A DNA stretch of 19,037 nucleotides from JAISDD01 sp031553935 (GCA_031553935.1 JAVBKS010000052.1:1-19037); one strand, 5' to 3'; positions 1 through 8,104 are shown, counted from the stretch's first letter. Translations and numbers: made by a program. Notes: generated by a model from the letters alone, not told the origin.

Positions 1-573
1 AGCGCCATACTGTTTCAAATCTTAGGAATGGCACAATTTATGTTCAGCGGAGAGAACCCCAAAATGTCAAATGAAGTTTTGGCAAGCAAATATGCTTTTT
101 ATGAAGTTTATCAGGCTAAGGACGGACAGTATATTATCAGCGGAAATGTGGAAGAAAAGTTCTGGCAAGATTTCCTAAAAGCCATTGGTAAAGAAGAACT
201 GATGAAAGACATGTATGCCGATGAACCGCGCCAATCGGAAGTAAAACAAGAGATTGCCGAAGTCATAAAAACCAAAACAGTTGCCGAATGGATGGCTATT
301 TTGAAGGACTACGATGTATGCACAACTCCGGTTAATAATTATGAGCAAGCTATAAAGGATCCTCATATTGTGAGCCGAGGCTTGTGGTTTGAGATGGACG
401 ATCCGGTAGAGGGCAAAATTTCTCAATTCGGGTATCCGGTTAAGTTTTCAACCTATAAGCCGGGATGGCGTACCGCCCCGCCAGATTTAGGTGAAAACAC
501 TAAAGAAGTACTAAGCTCACTTGGTTATTCGCAGGAAGAAATCGAAAAATTATTTGCAAATAAGATAGTGTAG
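1..573 (+). CDS. CaiB/BaiF-family (class III) CoA-transferase, C-terminal part
   Basis: The reading frame is open from the first base, so this is the last 190 codons of a gene that starts upstream; the family usually runs near 400 residues. Class III CoA-transferases move CoA between carboxylic acids through an enzyme-bound aspartyl-CoA. That aspartate lies in the missing N-terminal half, so activity cannot be judged. The visible part has typical C-terminal features: a SNEVLASKYAFYEVYQAKDG stretch leading into the small domain, a GLWFEMDDP segment, a YPVKFS segment, and the ending GENTKEVLSSLGYSQEEIEKL, close to the family's usual GEHT-EVL-LGYS-EEI tail. It is followed at once by a strong hairpin, so it probably ends an upstream transcript. 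It likely belongs functionally to the acyl-CoA genes downstream, supplying or exchanging CoA on a carboxylate substrate. The substrate cannot be read from this part. Confidence 0.88.
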   Translation, partial: SAILFQILGMAQFMFSGENPKMSNEVLASKYAFYEVYQAKDGQYIISGNVEEKFWQDFLKAIGKEELMKDMYADEPRQSEVKQEIAEVIKTKTVAEWMAILKDYDVCTTPVNNYEQAIKDPHIVSRGLWFEMDDPVEGKISQFGYPVKFSTYKPGWRTAPPDLGENTKEVLSSLGYSQEEIEKLFANKIV

Positions 574-598
574 ACAATTAATAACAGTCACTAAACAT

Positions 599-653
599 GC
601 TAACGAAAAAGCAGAACCGCCCGTATATCGGGTGGTTCTGCTTTTTCGTTAGC
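599..653 (+). terminator. Strong hairpin terminator after the CaiB-type gene
   Basis: A near-perfect inverted repeat with arms of about 25 bases reads GCTAACGAAAAAGCAGAACC at its left end and GGTTCTGCTTTTTCGTTAGC at its right. It has a short TATA loop and one G:T pair. The right arm contains a run of five T. It starts about 25 bases after the stop at 573, as expected for a rho-independent terminator; the near-symmetric arms mean it could act on both strands. Confidence 0.85.
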
Positions 654-1254
654 AGCTAATACTTCTTATCCATCGCATCTCTTCAAATAATAAAGTTGGC
701 AGATTCACGCTTCATTTCAGTCACAAATTGTGCAGTTCTTCAAAAACTATTGTTGTTAAACAATCCACACAAATGCCGTCATATCAAAATAGCACAAGAG
801 CCAGCAAACAGTAGCACAACAATTAATTTATTGACTTATTAACAGAATACGTATAATATAAAAAACAGAACGCTTCAAACAATTATTACGAAGTAACAAT
901 TGCGAAATGTGGGATATTTACAAGCGACATGTTGAGTTTTAAGTATCGAATATGTTTCGTTATATCGAGATACTACTGCTAAATCTACGTTTATTAATTT
1001 GAAATCAAAATTATTGCTGATTAATAAACATGAGTTTGTTCGAGTAATAATTGCAGACATACCGTAAATATTGCTTTTTATTGTCAAACTATTGCTAGTT
1101 AACATCCTTTTAATGTGTTACTAAGTATCTTAGCTAATTACACAATTATTTTCTATATAATCATTTGGTTGGAGGTGGTATTTGGTTTAGAAAAACAAGC
1201 AGTACTCGGAAACTAATAATGATCACTATATTAAGAAATTAGGAGGAATGATTA
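654..1254 (+). promoter_or_regulatory. AT-rich 600-base leader before the acyl-CoA operon
   Basis: No convincing gene is present. A possible sigma-A promoter is TTGACT (831-836) with TATAAT (852-857), but the 15-base spacer is short. A second TATAAT (1156-1161) has no good -35 and follows a small inverted repeat CTAAG-TAT-CTTAG (1121-1133). Other inverted repeats are CACAA-A-TTGTG (722-732), ATTGTT-N4-AACAAT (749-764) and GTTTATTAAT/ATTAATAAAC (989-998 with 1020-1029). A GGAGGTGG (1171-1178) resembles a ribosome binding site but leads only to a very short frame. The true site for the operon is AGGAGG at 1241-1246. I recognise no known riboswitch. Confidence 0.45.
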
Positions 1255-2025
1255 ATGGATATTCAAGGACGTGTAGCATTAGTAACCGGCGGAGCAATGG
1301 GATTAGGCGGAACTTCAGTAGAGACCTTGGCAGCAGCCGGTGCCAAAGTTGTTATTTTAGATATTAACGAAGAAGCGGCTAAGGCTTTAGCAGATAAAAT
1401 TGGTGCCAATGCAGTTTACGGCAAGTGCGATATTGCAATTGAAGCTGATGTTGATGCTGCTATTAAACTAGCTATGGATTCTTTCGGAAGAATTGATATT
1501 TTACTAAACAATGCAGCTTATGTAATTGCTGAAAAAACTGCTGACAAGAAAAAAGGCGCTCATAATTTAGAAAACTTTAAAAAAGTAGTAGCAACTAATC
1601 TAGTTGGCGCATTTAATATGACCCGCCAAGCAGCTGTATGCATGATGCAAAACGAAGGTGATGCTGATGGAGCTAAAGGTGTAATCATCAATACTTCTTC
1701 AATCGCAGCCTTTGACGGCCAAATTGGACAAGTATCATACTCAGCAACTAAAGGTGCAATCAACTCCATGACATTAACTATCGCTCGCGAATTATCATCA
1801 GAAGGCATTCGCTGTCTAACCATCTGCCCGGGTCTATTCTTAACCCCAGGTATGTCGCAATTACCTGAAAACGTTAGACAAATATTAGAAAAAGGCATTC
1901 CTTTCCCATCAAGATTAGGACAAATGCAAGAATTTGCTAATCTCGTCAAATTAATAGTAGAAACCAATTACTTTAACGGTGAAATTATCCGTCTAGACGG
2001 TGCTCTCAGAATGCAACCCAGATAA
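1255..2025 (+). CDS. HSD10-type 3-hydroxyacyl-CoA dehydrogenase (SDR family)
   Basis: This 256-residue short-chain dehydrogenase should oxidise L-3-hydroxyacyl-CoA to 3-ketoacyl-CoA with NAD, or the reverse, in the cytoplasm. Seen: the Rossmann motif TGGAMGLG (residues 11-18); Asp36 at the end of beta-2, which favours NAD over NADP; NNAA at 85-88; and the catalytic Ser149, Tyr162 and Lys166 (YSATK). The whole C-terminal half follows mitochondrial HSD10 (type II 3-hydroxyacyl-CoA dehydrogenase) closely: INTSSIAAFDGQIGQ, the PGLF-TPG segment, PFPSRLG, and the ending NGEIIRLDGALRMQPR. HSD10 also oxidises 2-methyl-3-hydroxybutyryl-CoA in isoleucine breakdown, so branched substrates are possible here. 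The start is fixed by AGGAGG 8 bases upstream. It is the first gene of the run, 40 bases before the first thiolase, and takes the place normally held by the unrelated hbd-type dehydrogenase. Confidence 0.87.
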   Translation: MDIQGRVALVTGGAMGLGGTSVETLAAAGAKVVILDINEEAAKALADKIGANAVYGKCDIAIEADVDAAIKLAMDSFGRIDILLNNAAYVIAEKTADKKKGAHNLENFKKVVATNLVGAFNMTRQAAVCMMQNEGDADGAKGVIINTSSIAAFDGQIGQVSYSATKGAINSMTLTIARELSSEGIRCLTICPGLFLTPGMSQLPENVRQILEKGIPFPSRLGQMQEFANLVKLIVETNYFNGEIIRLDGALRMQPR

Positions 2026-2065
2026 TGTCTAGAAATTATTTTTATTAAATAAGGAGTGCAAATTA

Positions 2066-3289
2066 ATGTCTAAAAATGCAAATGATGTAGTAATAACAAC
2101 ATATGCCAGAACCGCCATAGATAAAATGGGCGGGGCAATGACCCCCATGCATAGTTCAGAGATAACTGCTCAAGTTCTAACTGAACTCTTGAAAAGATCG
2201 GGGCTAAAACACGAACAAATCGATGAAATCATCCATGGAACCGCTTCTGCATTGGAAGTAGGAATCAGAACAAATATTCCTGTCCGCCAAGCATTATTGA
2301 TAGCAGGCTTCCCGGTAACCACTCTATCCAATAATATTGACAGAGCCTGCTGCTCAGGCACAACAGTTATAGAATACTGCCGTAGATTTCTAGAAGCGGG
2401 CTATATTGAAGTGGCTATGGCAACTGGCGCCGACAATATGTCAAACCTTCCGCTGTATTTAGATGCTAAATATCGTTGGGGCGGTTCAAGACTAGGTAAT
2501 GTATCTATTACAGACGCATTAGTAGGCGCAGGGTACAAGGGTTATGGAATAGTAGCTAAAGATGCTGGAGAAGTTGCAGTTGCTCATGGTATCGGCAGAG
2601 AAATGCAAGATGAATGGGCAGCATTAAGCCATGAAAAATGGGGAAAAGCTTATGATAGAGGCTTTTTTAATGATGAAATATTCCCGCTGGAGATTCCCCA
2701 AGGAAAAAACAAAGCTCCTCTGATTTTTGATAAGGATCAAATGCCACGTCCCGGAACCTCAGCTGAGCAATTGGCTAAACTTCCCACAGTTTACGGAAGC
2801 CCAACTGTAACCGCCGGTAATTGCCCAGGGATAAACTCAGGAGCTACCGGAATGATTATTACCACCAGAGCAAAAGCCGAAAAACTAGGTCTAACCCCAT
2901 TAGCGAAGGTTCTTAAAACTGCTAGCATTGCAGATAATTACAATAATATCGCTACGGTTCCAGGACAAGCCATTAAATTAGGTTTAGAGATGAACGGCTT
3001 GAAATTGGATGATTTGGGACTTATCGAGATTAATGAAGCTTTTGCAGCTGTATGCCTAACTGCTACCAAAGTATTGTCGGGCGGTGATGATGGACTGTGG
3101 AAAGAAATCAGAGATAAAACCAATGTCAATGGTGGCTCTATTGCTATAGGACATCCTTTAGGAGCAACCGGCATCCGCTTAGTAATGACTATGATTCCTG
3201 AACTTAAAGCCAGAGGTCTTAAGTATGGAGCCGCAGCAATTTGCGGTGGATTAGCTCAGGGCGATGCTTGCTTTATAGAAATTGAATAA
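2066..3289 (+). CDS. Thiolase family protein (acyl-CoA acetyltransferase), copy 1
   Basis: A 407-residue thiolase, expected to cleave 3-ketoacyl-CoA with free CoA or run the reverse condensation. The catalytic set is intact: nucleophile Cys95 in RACCSG, Asn323 in INEAF, His363 in AIGHPLGATG, and Cys393 in ICGGLAQ. The N-terminal signature with G-IRT-N-P-RQALL-AG (about 66-81) is also present. One region is unusual: where textbook thiolases carry an HMG- or MG-TAEN-type covering loop (around residue 160), this protein reads GYGIVAKDAG. It should therefore belong to a less-studied thiolase subgroup and may take longer or branched acyl chains; this is inference. AAGGAG lies 9 bases before the ATG. 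It sits 25 bases before a second thiolase of identical length that aligns without gaps and is about two-thirds identical by eye. Confidence 0.88.
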   Translation: MSKNANDVVITTYARTAIDKMGGAMTPMHSSEITAQVLTELLKRSGLKHEQIDEIIHGTASALEVGIRTNIPVRQALLIAGFPVTTLSNNIDRACCSGTTVIEYCRRFLEAGYIEVAMATGADNMSNLPLYLDAKYRWGGSRLGNVSITDALVGAGYKGYGIVAKDAGEVAVAHGIGREMQDEWAALSHEKWGKAYDRGFFNDEIFPLEIPQGKNKAPLIFDKDQMPRPGTSAEQLAKLPTVYGSPTVTAGNCPGINSGATGMIITTRAKAEKLGLTPLAKVLKTASIADNYNNIATVPGQAIKLGLEMNGLKLDDLGLIEINEAFAAVCLTATKVLSGGDDGLWKEIRDKTNVNGGSIAIGHPLGATGIRLVMTMIPELKARGLKYGAAAICGGLAQGDACFIEIE

Positions 3290-3314
3290 TTGAGGATTTT
3301 TGGAGGATTTTTAA

Positions 3315-4538
3315 ATGGCAAAGAGTGCAAATGATATTGTAATCACCAATTATGCCAGAACTGCAATAGATAGAATGGGTGGACCACTAAGTACTTGGCA
3401 TAGTTCGGATTTATTAACGGAAGTTTTAAAGGAACTGGTCAAAAGATCTGGCTTGAAATACGAGCAAATCGATCACATATTCCATGGATCAGCTGGAGTT
3501 TTAGAGACTGGAATCAGAACCGGTATACCGGCAAGACAAGCTTTGCTTAAGGCTGGTTTTCCAGATAAAACTTTATCATATTCTATTGACCGGGCTTGCT
3601 GTTCAGGAACTACCGCAGTGGCTCATGCTTGGATGTATCTGGGCAGTGGTTATGTTGATGTAGCTATTGCTTGCGGATCAGACAATCAGTGTAATTTCCC
3701 CTTGTTCATTGATACTAAGTATCGCTGGGGCGGATCAAGGCTGGGCGATATTGTTATGAAAGATATTCTGGTCGGTGCTGGATATCCAGGATTTGGAGTA
3801 GTAGCTATTGATTCTGCTAATGTTGCAGTAGCTCATGGCATAGGCCGCGAGATGCAAGATGAATGGGCAGTGGGAAGCCATAAAAAGTGGGGAAAAGCCT
3901 TTGAAAGAGGATTTTTCGAAAGTGAAATATTCCCGATCGAGTTGCCGCAAGGCAAGAATAAACCTCCGGTTATTTTTAATAAGGACATGACTCCCAGACC
4001 AGATACCACTTACGAGGCATTAGCTAAGCTGCCAACCGTAAATGGAAGTCCGACTGTAACGGCAGGCAACTGCCCCAGCCTAAATCCTGGAGCAACCGGA
4101 GTAGTAATGACTACTAGAAAAAGAGCTGAAGAATTGGGCTTGACTCCTTTAGCAAAAGTATATCAAGTTGCCAGCTTAGCAGAAGAATATGGCAATATTG
4201 CTACTGCTCCCGGCAATAGTATAAAAAAAGTGTGCGAAATGAATGGCATAAAGACAACCGATTTAGGCCTCATAGAAATAAATGAAGCGTTTGCCGCCGT
4301 AACTTTAACCTCCACTAAGATTCTTGGTGAGGGAGATGACGGTAAATGGCAGCACTTCAAAGATATCTGCAATGTTAATGGCGGTTCAGTTGCTATTGGA
4401 CATCCTCTAGGTGCAACAGGAATCCGCTTGATGATGACCATGATACCTGAATTAAAAGCCAGGGGTGAAAAATACGGCGTTGCCACTTTATGTGGTGGGT
4501 TAGCCCAAGCTGATGCCGTGCTTATTGAAGTCGAATAG
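3315..4538 (+). CDS. Thiolase family protein (acyl-CoA acetyltransferase), copy 2
   Basis: A 407-residue paralog of the preceding gene, co-linear with it from end to end. Cys95 (RACCSG), Asn323, His363 (GHPLGATG) and Cys393 (LCGGLAQ) are all present, so it should be an active thiolase. The loop near residue 160 again lacks the usual HMG-type signature and reads GFGVVAIDSA. Differences from copy 1 are spread over the chain, for example AHAWMYLGSG against EYCRRFLEAG just after the nucleophile, in the region lining the acyl pocket. That suggests an old duplication with split substrate range rather than a recent copy. A clean GGAGG lies 8 bases before the ATG. The gene ends 10 bases before an intercistronic hairpin that separates it from the enoyl-CoA hydratase. 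The two copies could act on different chain lengths, or form a mixed tetramer; nothing in the sequence decides. Confidence 0.88.
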   Translation: MAKSANDIVITNYARTAIDRMGGPLSTWHSSDLLTEVLKELVKRSGLKYEQIDHIFHGSAGVLETGIRTGIPARQALLKAGFPDKTLSYSIDRACCSGTTAVAHAWMYLGSGYVDVAIACGSDNQCNFPLFIDTKYRWGGSRLGDIVMKDILVGAGYPGFGVVAIDSANVAVAHGIGREMQDEWAVGSHKKWGKAFERGFFESEIFPIELPQGKNKPPVIFNKDMTPRPDTTYEALAKLPTVNGSPTVTAGNCPSLNPGATGVVMTTRKRAEELGLTPLAKVYQVASLAEEYGNIATAPGNSIKKVCEMNGIKTTDLGLIEINEAFAAVTLTSTKILGEGDDGKWQHFKDICNVNGGSVAIGHPLGATGIRLMMTMIPELKARGEKYGVATLCGGLAQADAVLIEVE

Positions 4539-4548
4539 GTTTTCCAAG

Positions 4549-4577
4549 GCCAAAGTGTAAAATATTTACACTTTGGC
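4549..4577 (+). promoter_or_regulatory. Intercistronic hairpin between thiolase 2 and enoyl-CoA hydratase
   Basis: GCCAAAGTGTAAA and TTTACACTTTGGC form a perfect 13-base stem with a 3-base loop. The pairing extends two more pairs outward if one G:T is allowed. There is no T run after it; the sequence goes straight to the next ribosome binding site. It could be a partial terminator, an RNA processing site or a 3'-end stabiliser that sets different amounts of the genes on either side. Confidence 0.7.
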
Positions 4578-4604
4578 TTAATAAGAATAATGGGAGGATT
4601 AGTA

Positions 4605-5384
4605 ATGGACTTAAAAACTATGCTCTATGAAAAAGCAGATGGAGTAGCAATTGCTACATTTAACCGTCCCAAAGTCATGAATGCAATTGATACCACCGTT
4701 GTAGAAGATTTAATGATGGTAATAAACGAAGTTAACAGCGACAGTGAAGTTAAGGCCTTGATCATAACTGGTGGTCCTAAGGTTTTTGCTGCCGGTGGAG
4801 ATATCGATTATATGCTGAGAATTACAGCAGTAGATGTTGAACCATTTATCGCTGAGACCCATAAGTGCTTTGATGCACTCTGTCGGATAGATAAGCCCGT
4901 AATAGCTGCAGTTGGTGGTTTAGCTTTCGGTGGCGGCTTAGAGATAGCCATGTGCTGTGACATTCGTATAGCATCAGAAGGAACCATGATGGGATTACCG
5001 GAGTGCAATTTAGGACTGATGGCTGCTGCAGGCGGAACCCAAAGGCTTCCCAAGATAGTTGGAATTGGCTGGGCCAAGCATATGATTATGACTGGTGAAC
5101 CTGTAGATGCTCAAAAGGCTCTCAGTTTAGGTTTAGTTACTAAGGTTGTTCCTTCGGAATCATTAATGGATGAAGCTAAGAAAATAGCCAAAGTATTAGC
5201 AACGAAAGCACCCATAACTGCAAAACTAACTAAACAATCATTGAATAATTCTATGTATACGGATTTGCAATCGGCATTGTATTTTGACCAAAAAGTTTTT
5301 GCCTTTATTTTCGCAACTGAAGATCACACTGAAGGTCTGAAAGCTTTTATGGAAAAACGCAAACCGAGCTTCCAAGGTAAATAA
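4605..5384 (+). CDS. Enoyl-CoA hydratase (crotonase family)
   Basis: A 259-residue crotonase expected to add water reversibly to trans-2-enoyl-CoA, giving 3-hydroxyacyl-CoA. Both catalytic glutamates of hydratases are present: Glu113 in FGGGLEIAMCCD and Glu133 in GLPECNLGL. The oxyanion-hole segments FAAGGDI (61-67) and LAFGGG (106-111) and the AGGTQRLP motif (142-149) are also intact. These point to a true hydratase rather than an isomerase or decarboxylase relative. An in-frame ATG at 4590 exists, but GGGAGG (4592-4597) lies directly after it and is placed 7 bases before the ATG at 4605, so 4605 is taken as the start. It works between the acyl-CoA dehydrogenase and the HSD10-type dehydrogenase of the same run. 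Chain-length range is not readable from sequence. Confidence 0.9.
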   Translation: MDLKTMLYEKADGVAIATFNRPKVMNAIDTTVVEDLMMVINEVNSDSEVKALIITGGPKVFAAGGDIDYMLRITAVDVEPFIAETHKCFDALCRIDKPVIAAVGGLAFGGGLEIAMCCDIRIASEGTMMGLPECNLGLMAAAGGTQRLPKIVGIGWAKHMIMTGEPVDAQKALSLGLVTKVVPSESLMDEAKKIAKVLATKAPITAKLTKQSLNNSMYTDLQSALYFDQKVFAFIFATEDHTEGLKAFMEKRKPSFQGK

Positions 5385-5436
5385 GTTAAGCGAATTTGTT
5401 GTACAACTAACTGATATTTATGGAGGAGGAATAATA

Positions 5437-6810
5437 ATGCAACTTAATTGGAAAGAATATTATGATTCAAGGACTGTAACTCATCAAGAAGCTGCAAGTC
5501 ACCTGCAAAATGGTTGGCGTATTTTTATGGAAGTTGGTAATAAGTCAAATACTCAAGCTATGTATAATGCTATCATTGACAGGGCTTTAGAATTAGATGA
5601 TTTCATGCTTTGTGAAAGTTTAGCTATGATGCCCCATAAACTTTGGAATCCTGACTATAATCTTGAGGTTTTTGACAAAATTAAAGTAACTACCGGGTAT
5701 GCTATGCCTGGCCCAACCCGCGGTTTATGTGCACAAAAATACAGAGATGTTATTTTATCTCAGGCAGATGATTCGCATACCTATATGTCCAAAATTATTG
5801 ATGCATATTGTTGTATGACTACTCCTCCTAATAAAGATGGTTTTGTTAACTTGTCATTATGCGATTTTATTCATATGACTGCTATTAGAGAAGGCAGAAA
5901 AGTTGGCAAACTGCAATTGGTAATAACTGAAATCAATGATCAACTACCTGTCGTTTTTGGTGATAATTGGATGCATGTCAGTGAATTTGATTATTTTGTT
6001 CCATCAAGTGCTCCAATTCTTGCTTTTAGCCGCGGAGCTGAAGTAGTTATAAGTGATGAAGAAAGATCTATTGCTAATTATGTAGCCGAAAACATCTTTG
6101 ACGGAGATTGCATTCAAATAGGCTTAGGAACAATCCCCGAAGCTGTAGGCAAACTTTTGGATGGACGCCATAATCTTGGACTTCATACTGAATTGATGGT
6201 CGATGGCCATTTGGATATGATAAGGAAGGGAATCGTTACCAACACTAAAAAAGAACTGTTTAATGGAGTAACAGTTGCCAGTTTTGCTATCGGCAGTCAA
6301 GATCTGTACGATTTTTGTACCGAAAATCCTGCCTTTAGTCTAATGCCGGGGTCGTTATTAACTGACCCTAAAGTTATTTGCCAAAACAGTAATGTAAAGG
6401 CCATAAATAACACCTTGCTAGTAGATCTTTCCGGCCAATCAGCTTGTGATACCATTGGTAACCGTCAAATATCCGGTATTGGCGGACAATTCAACTTCCA
6501 ACAAGGAGCCAGATGGTCTCCAGGTGGCAGAGCATTCTCACTATTAAACGCCACCCGTACCCTTCCTAGTGGAGAAAAAGTTTCGGCAATTGTTCCAGAC
6601 ATGCCTCTAGGCACAAAGATTGCAGTAATAAGGCATTTTGCCGACCTCTATGTAACAGAATTTGGTATTGCTGATCTGAGGCACAAGTTCCAAAGAGACC
6701 GGGCAGATGCGCTTATTGCTATCGCTCATCCTGACTTCAGAGGCGAACTAAGAAAAGCTGCCTTTACTACTTTGTATCCCGCAGCATGGGTAGAAAAACA
6801 AACTATTTAG
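5437..6810 (+). CDS. Acetyl-CoA hydrolase / class I CoA-transferase (Cat1 / 4-hydroxybutyrate CoA-transferase type)
   Basis: This 457-residue protein belongs to the family that includes 4-hydroxybutyrate, butyrate and succinate CoA-transferases and acetyl-CoA hydrolases. They transfer CoA from an acyl-CoA to a carboxylate via a glutamyl-CoA intermediate. The expected glutamate is Glu252 in LGLHTELMVDG. Other family signatures are the TTPPNKDGFVNLSL segment (128-141), the glycine loop IGLGTIPEAVG (228-238), IGNRQISGIGGQFNFQQGA in the C-terminal domain, and the ending ADALIAIAHPDFRGEL. Length is normal for the family. GGAGGAGG lies just upstream of the ATG. Within the run it probably activates the fatty-acid substrate with acetyl-CoA, or releases the end product as free acid while regenerating acetyl-CoA. 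A diverged paralog lies at 9788. Confidence 0.88.
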   Translation: MQLNWKEYYDSRTVTHQEAASHLQNGWRIFMEVGNKSNTQAMYNAIIDRALELDDFMLCESLAMMPHKLWNPDYNLEVFDKIKVTTGYAMPGPTRGLCAQKYRDVILSQADDSHTYMSKIIDAYCCMTTPPNKDGFVNLSLCDFIHMTAIREGRKVGKLQLVITEINDQLPVVFGDNWMHVSEFDYFVPSSAPILAFSRGAEVVISDEERSIANYVAENIFDGDCIQIGLGTIPEAVGKLLDGRHNLGLHTELMVDGHLDMIRKGIVTNTKKELFNGVTVASFAIGSQDLYDFCTENPAFSLMPGSLLTDPKVICQNSNVKAINNTLLVDLSGQSACDTIGNRQISGIGGQFNFQQGARWSPGGRAFSLLNATRTLPSGEKVSAIVPDMPLGTKIAVIRHFADLYVTEFGIADLRHKFQRDRADALIAIAHPDFRGELRKAAFTTLYPAAWVEKQTI

Positions 6811-6889
6811 CAATTAGAACAATATCGATTTTTATGATAATATACAATCAATTTTATTATTAACAATGAACGGAGGATAAGTAAAAGGT

Positions 6890-8032
6890 ATGAAATCATT
6901 ACTACCTTTTAATGAAGAGCACGAGATGTTTCGCGCCGCTTTCAGAAGCTTCGTTGATAAGGAAATATCTCCCTATTATGAGGAATGGGAACACGCTGGT
7001 AAACCGCCGCGTGAGTTATTCAAAAAAATGGGCGACAACGGCTATATTTGTACTTCTGTAGATGAAAAATACGGCGGTGTAAATGGCGATTTCCTTTATG
7101 ACTATATTTTCAACGCTGAGTTAATGTTGGCAGGGGCAAACGCGCTTACTATTGGCTTACACAGTGGTATCGTTGTTCCTTATATCAGCATTTACGGCAA
7201 TGAAGAGCAAAAAGAGCGCTGGCTTCCCGGATGTGTAAGTGGCGACACAATTACATCTATTTGCATCACTGAACCAGGAGCTGGTTCTGATGTAGCGGCT
7301 CTAAGAACCAAGGCTGTAAAAGACGGCAATAGTTATATTTTAAATGGTTCAAAGACTTTTATCAGTAATGGTTTGAACTGTGATCTCGCTATTGTTGCGA
7401 CTAAGACTGATCCTAATGCTGGATATAAGGGATTTTCTTTATTCGCAGTTGAAAGAGACACTCCTGGATTTACAAGAGGAAATCATATTCCGAAAATTGG
7501 TTTCCATGCTGGAGATACATCGGAGTTATTCTTTGAAGACTGCCGTGTACCGGCGGAAAACCTTATCGGTAAAGAAGGCATGGGTTTCATTTATCTGATG
7601 CAAGAATTGCAGCAAGAGCGTGTAATTAGTGCAATTATGAATGTATACATGGCAAAACGTTCATTAGATCTCACTCTAGAGTATATTCAACAAAGACAAA
7701 TCTTTGGCAAGAAATTGAGTTCATTTCAAAATACCCAATTCGTTATTGCCGAAATTGCTTCTGAAATAGAGCTTGCTGAAGCATTTGTTGAAAAACTAAC
7801 CTTGGCACATCTAAGACATGAAAATGTTGTTAAGGAAGTAAGTATGGCGAAATTGTGGGTCAATGAGATGAGTCACCGAGTCTCAAGTCGATGCTTGCAG
7901 CTGTTCGGCGGTTATGGATATTGCACTGAATATGCGATTTCCCGTCAATTCGTAGACTCCAGATTATTCTCGATCGTAGCCGGTGCCTCAGAAGTTATGA
8001 AAGGCATCATTGCTAAGGAAATGGGTCTATAA
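6890..8032 (+). CDS. Acyl-CoA dehydrogenase, LCAD/isovaleryl-CoA-dehydrogenase-like active site
   Basis: A 380-residue flavoprotein expected to dehydrogenate acyl-CoA to trans-2-enoyl-CoA, passing electrons to ETF. Family marks: ICITEPGAGSD (125-134), the LNGSKTFISNG block (151-161), QRQIFGKKLSSFQ, and FGGYGY in the C-terminal helical domain. Most short- and medium-chain members have their catalytic base in an IYEGT-type motif near the C-terminus. Here that position reads SIVAGASE, with Ala364 in place of Glu. Instead a glutamate stands in YLMQELQQERV (Glu243), matching the alternative base of long-chain and isovaleryl-CoA dehydrogenases. So it is probably active with LCAD/IVD geometry and may prefer long or branched acyl-CoA. 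GGAGG lies 13 bases before the ATG, a rather long gap; no other in-frame start fits, since a stop lies 12 bases upstream. It is last in the run, closed by a perfect palindrome. ETF genes are not in this window. Confidence 0.88.
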   Translation: MKSLLPFNEEHEMFRAAFRSFVDKEISPYYEEWEHAGKPPRELFKKMGDNGYICTSVDEKYGGVNGDFLYDYIFNAELMLAGANALTIGLHSGIVVPYISIYGNEEQKERWLPGCVSGDTITSICITEPGAGSDVAALRTKAVKDGNSYILNGSKTFISNGLNCDLAIVATKTDPNAGYKGFSLFAVERDTPGFTRGNHIPKIGFHAGDTSELFFEDCRVPAENLIGKEGMGFIYLMQELQQERVISAIMNVYMAKRSLDLTLEYIQQRQIFGKKLSSFQNTQFVIAEIASEIELAEAFVEKLTLAHLRHENVVKEVSMAKLWVNEMSHRVSSRCLQLFGGYGYCTEYAISRQFVDSRLFSIVAGASEVMKGIIAKEMGL

Positions 8033-8060
8033 TTCCCTAATAAATGATTAAATCTGCATA

Positions 8061-8104
8061 AAGTACTAAAGAGGCCAGAATTAATTCTGGCCTCTTTAGT
8101 ACTT
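8061..8104. terminator. 44-base perfect palindrome, probable bidirectional terminator
   Basis: AAGTACTAAAGAGGCCAGAA and its exact complement TTCTGGCCTCTTTAGTACTT meet at a central TTAA, giving a 22-base arm with no mismatch. It lies between the acyl-CoA dehydrogenase (+) and the convergent SDR gene (-), where it can terminate both transcripts. Confidence 0.8.

Noticed and set aside
690..706. Sigma-54 promoter (TTGGCAG...GC) upstream of the operon
   Set aside because: The GG to GC distance is nine bases rather than the required ten and the -12 element is poor.
875..1105. Minus-strand frame of 76 codons in the leader before the acyl-CoA operon
   Set aside because: No good ribosome binding site, AT-rich low-complexity composition and no recognisable family; looks like chance.
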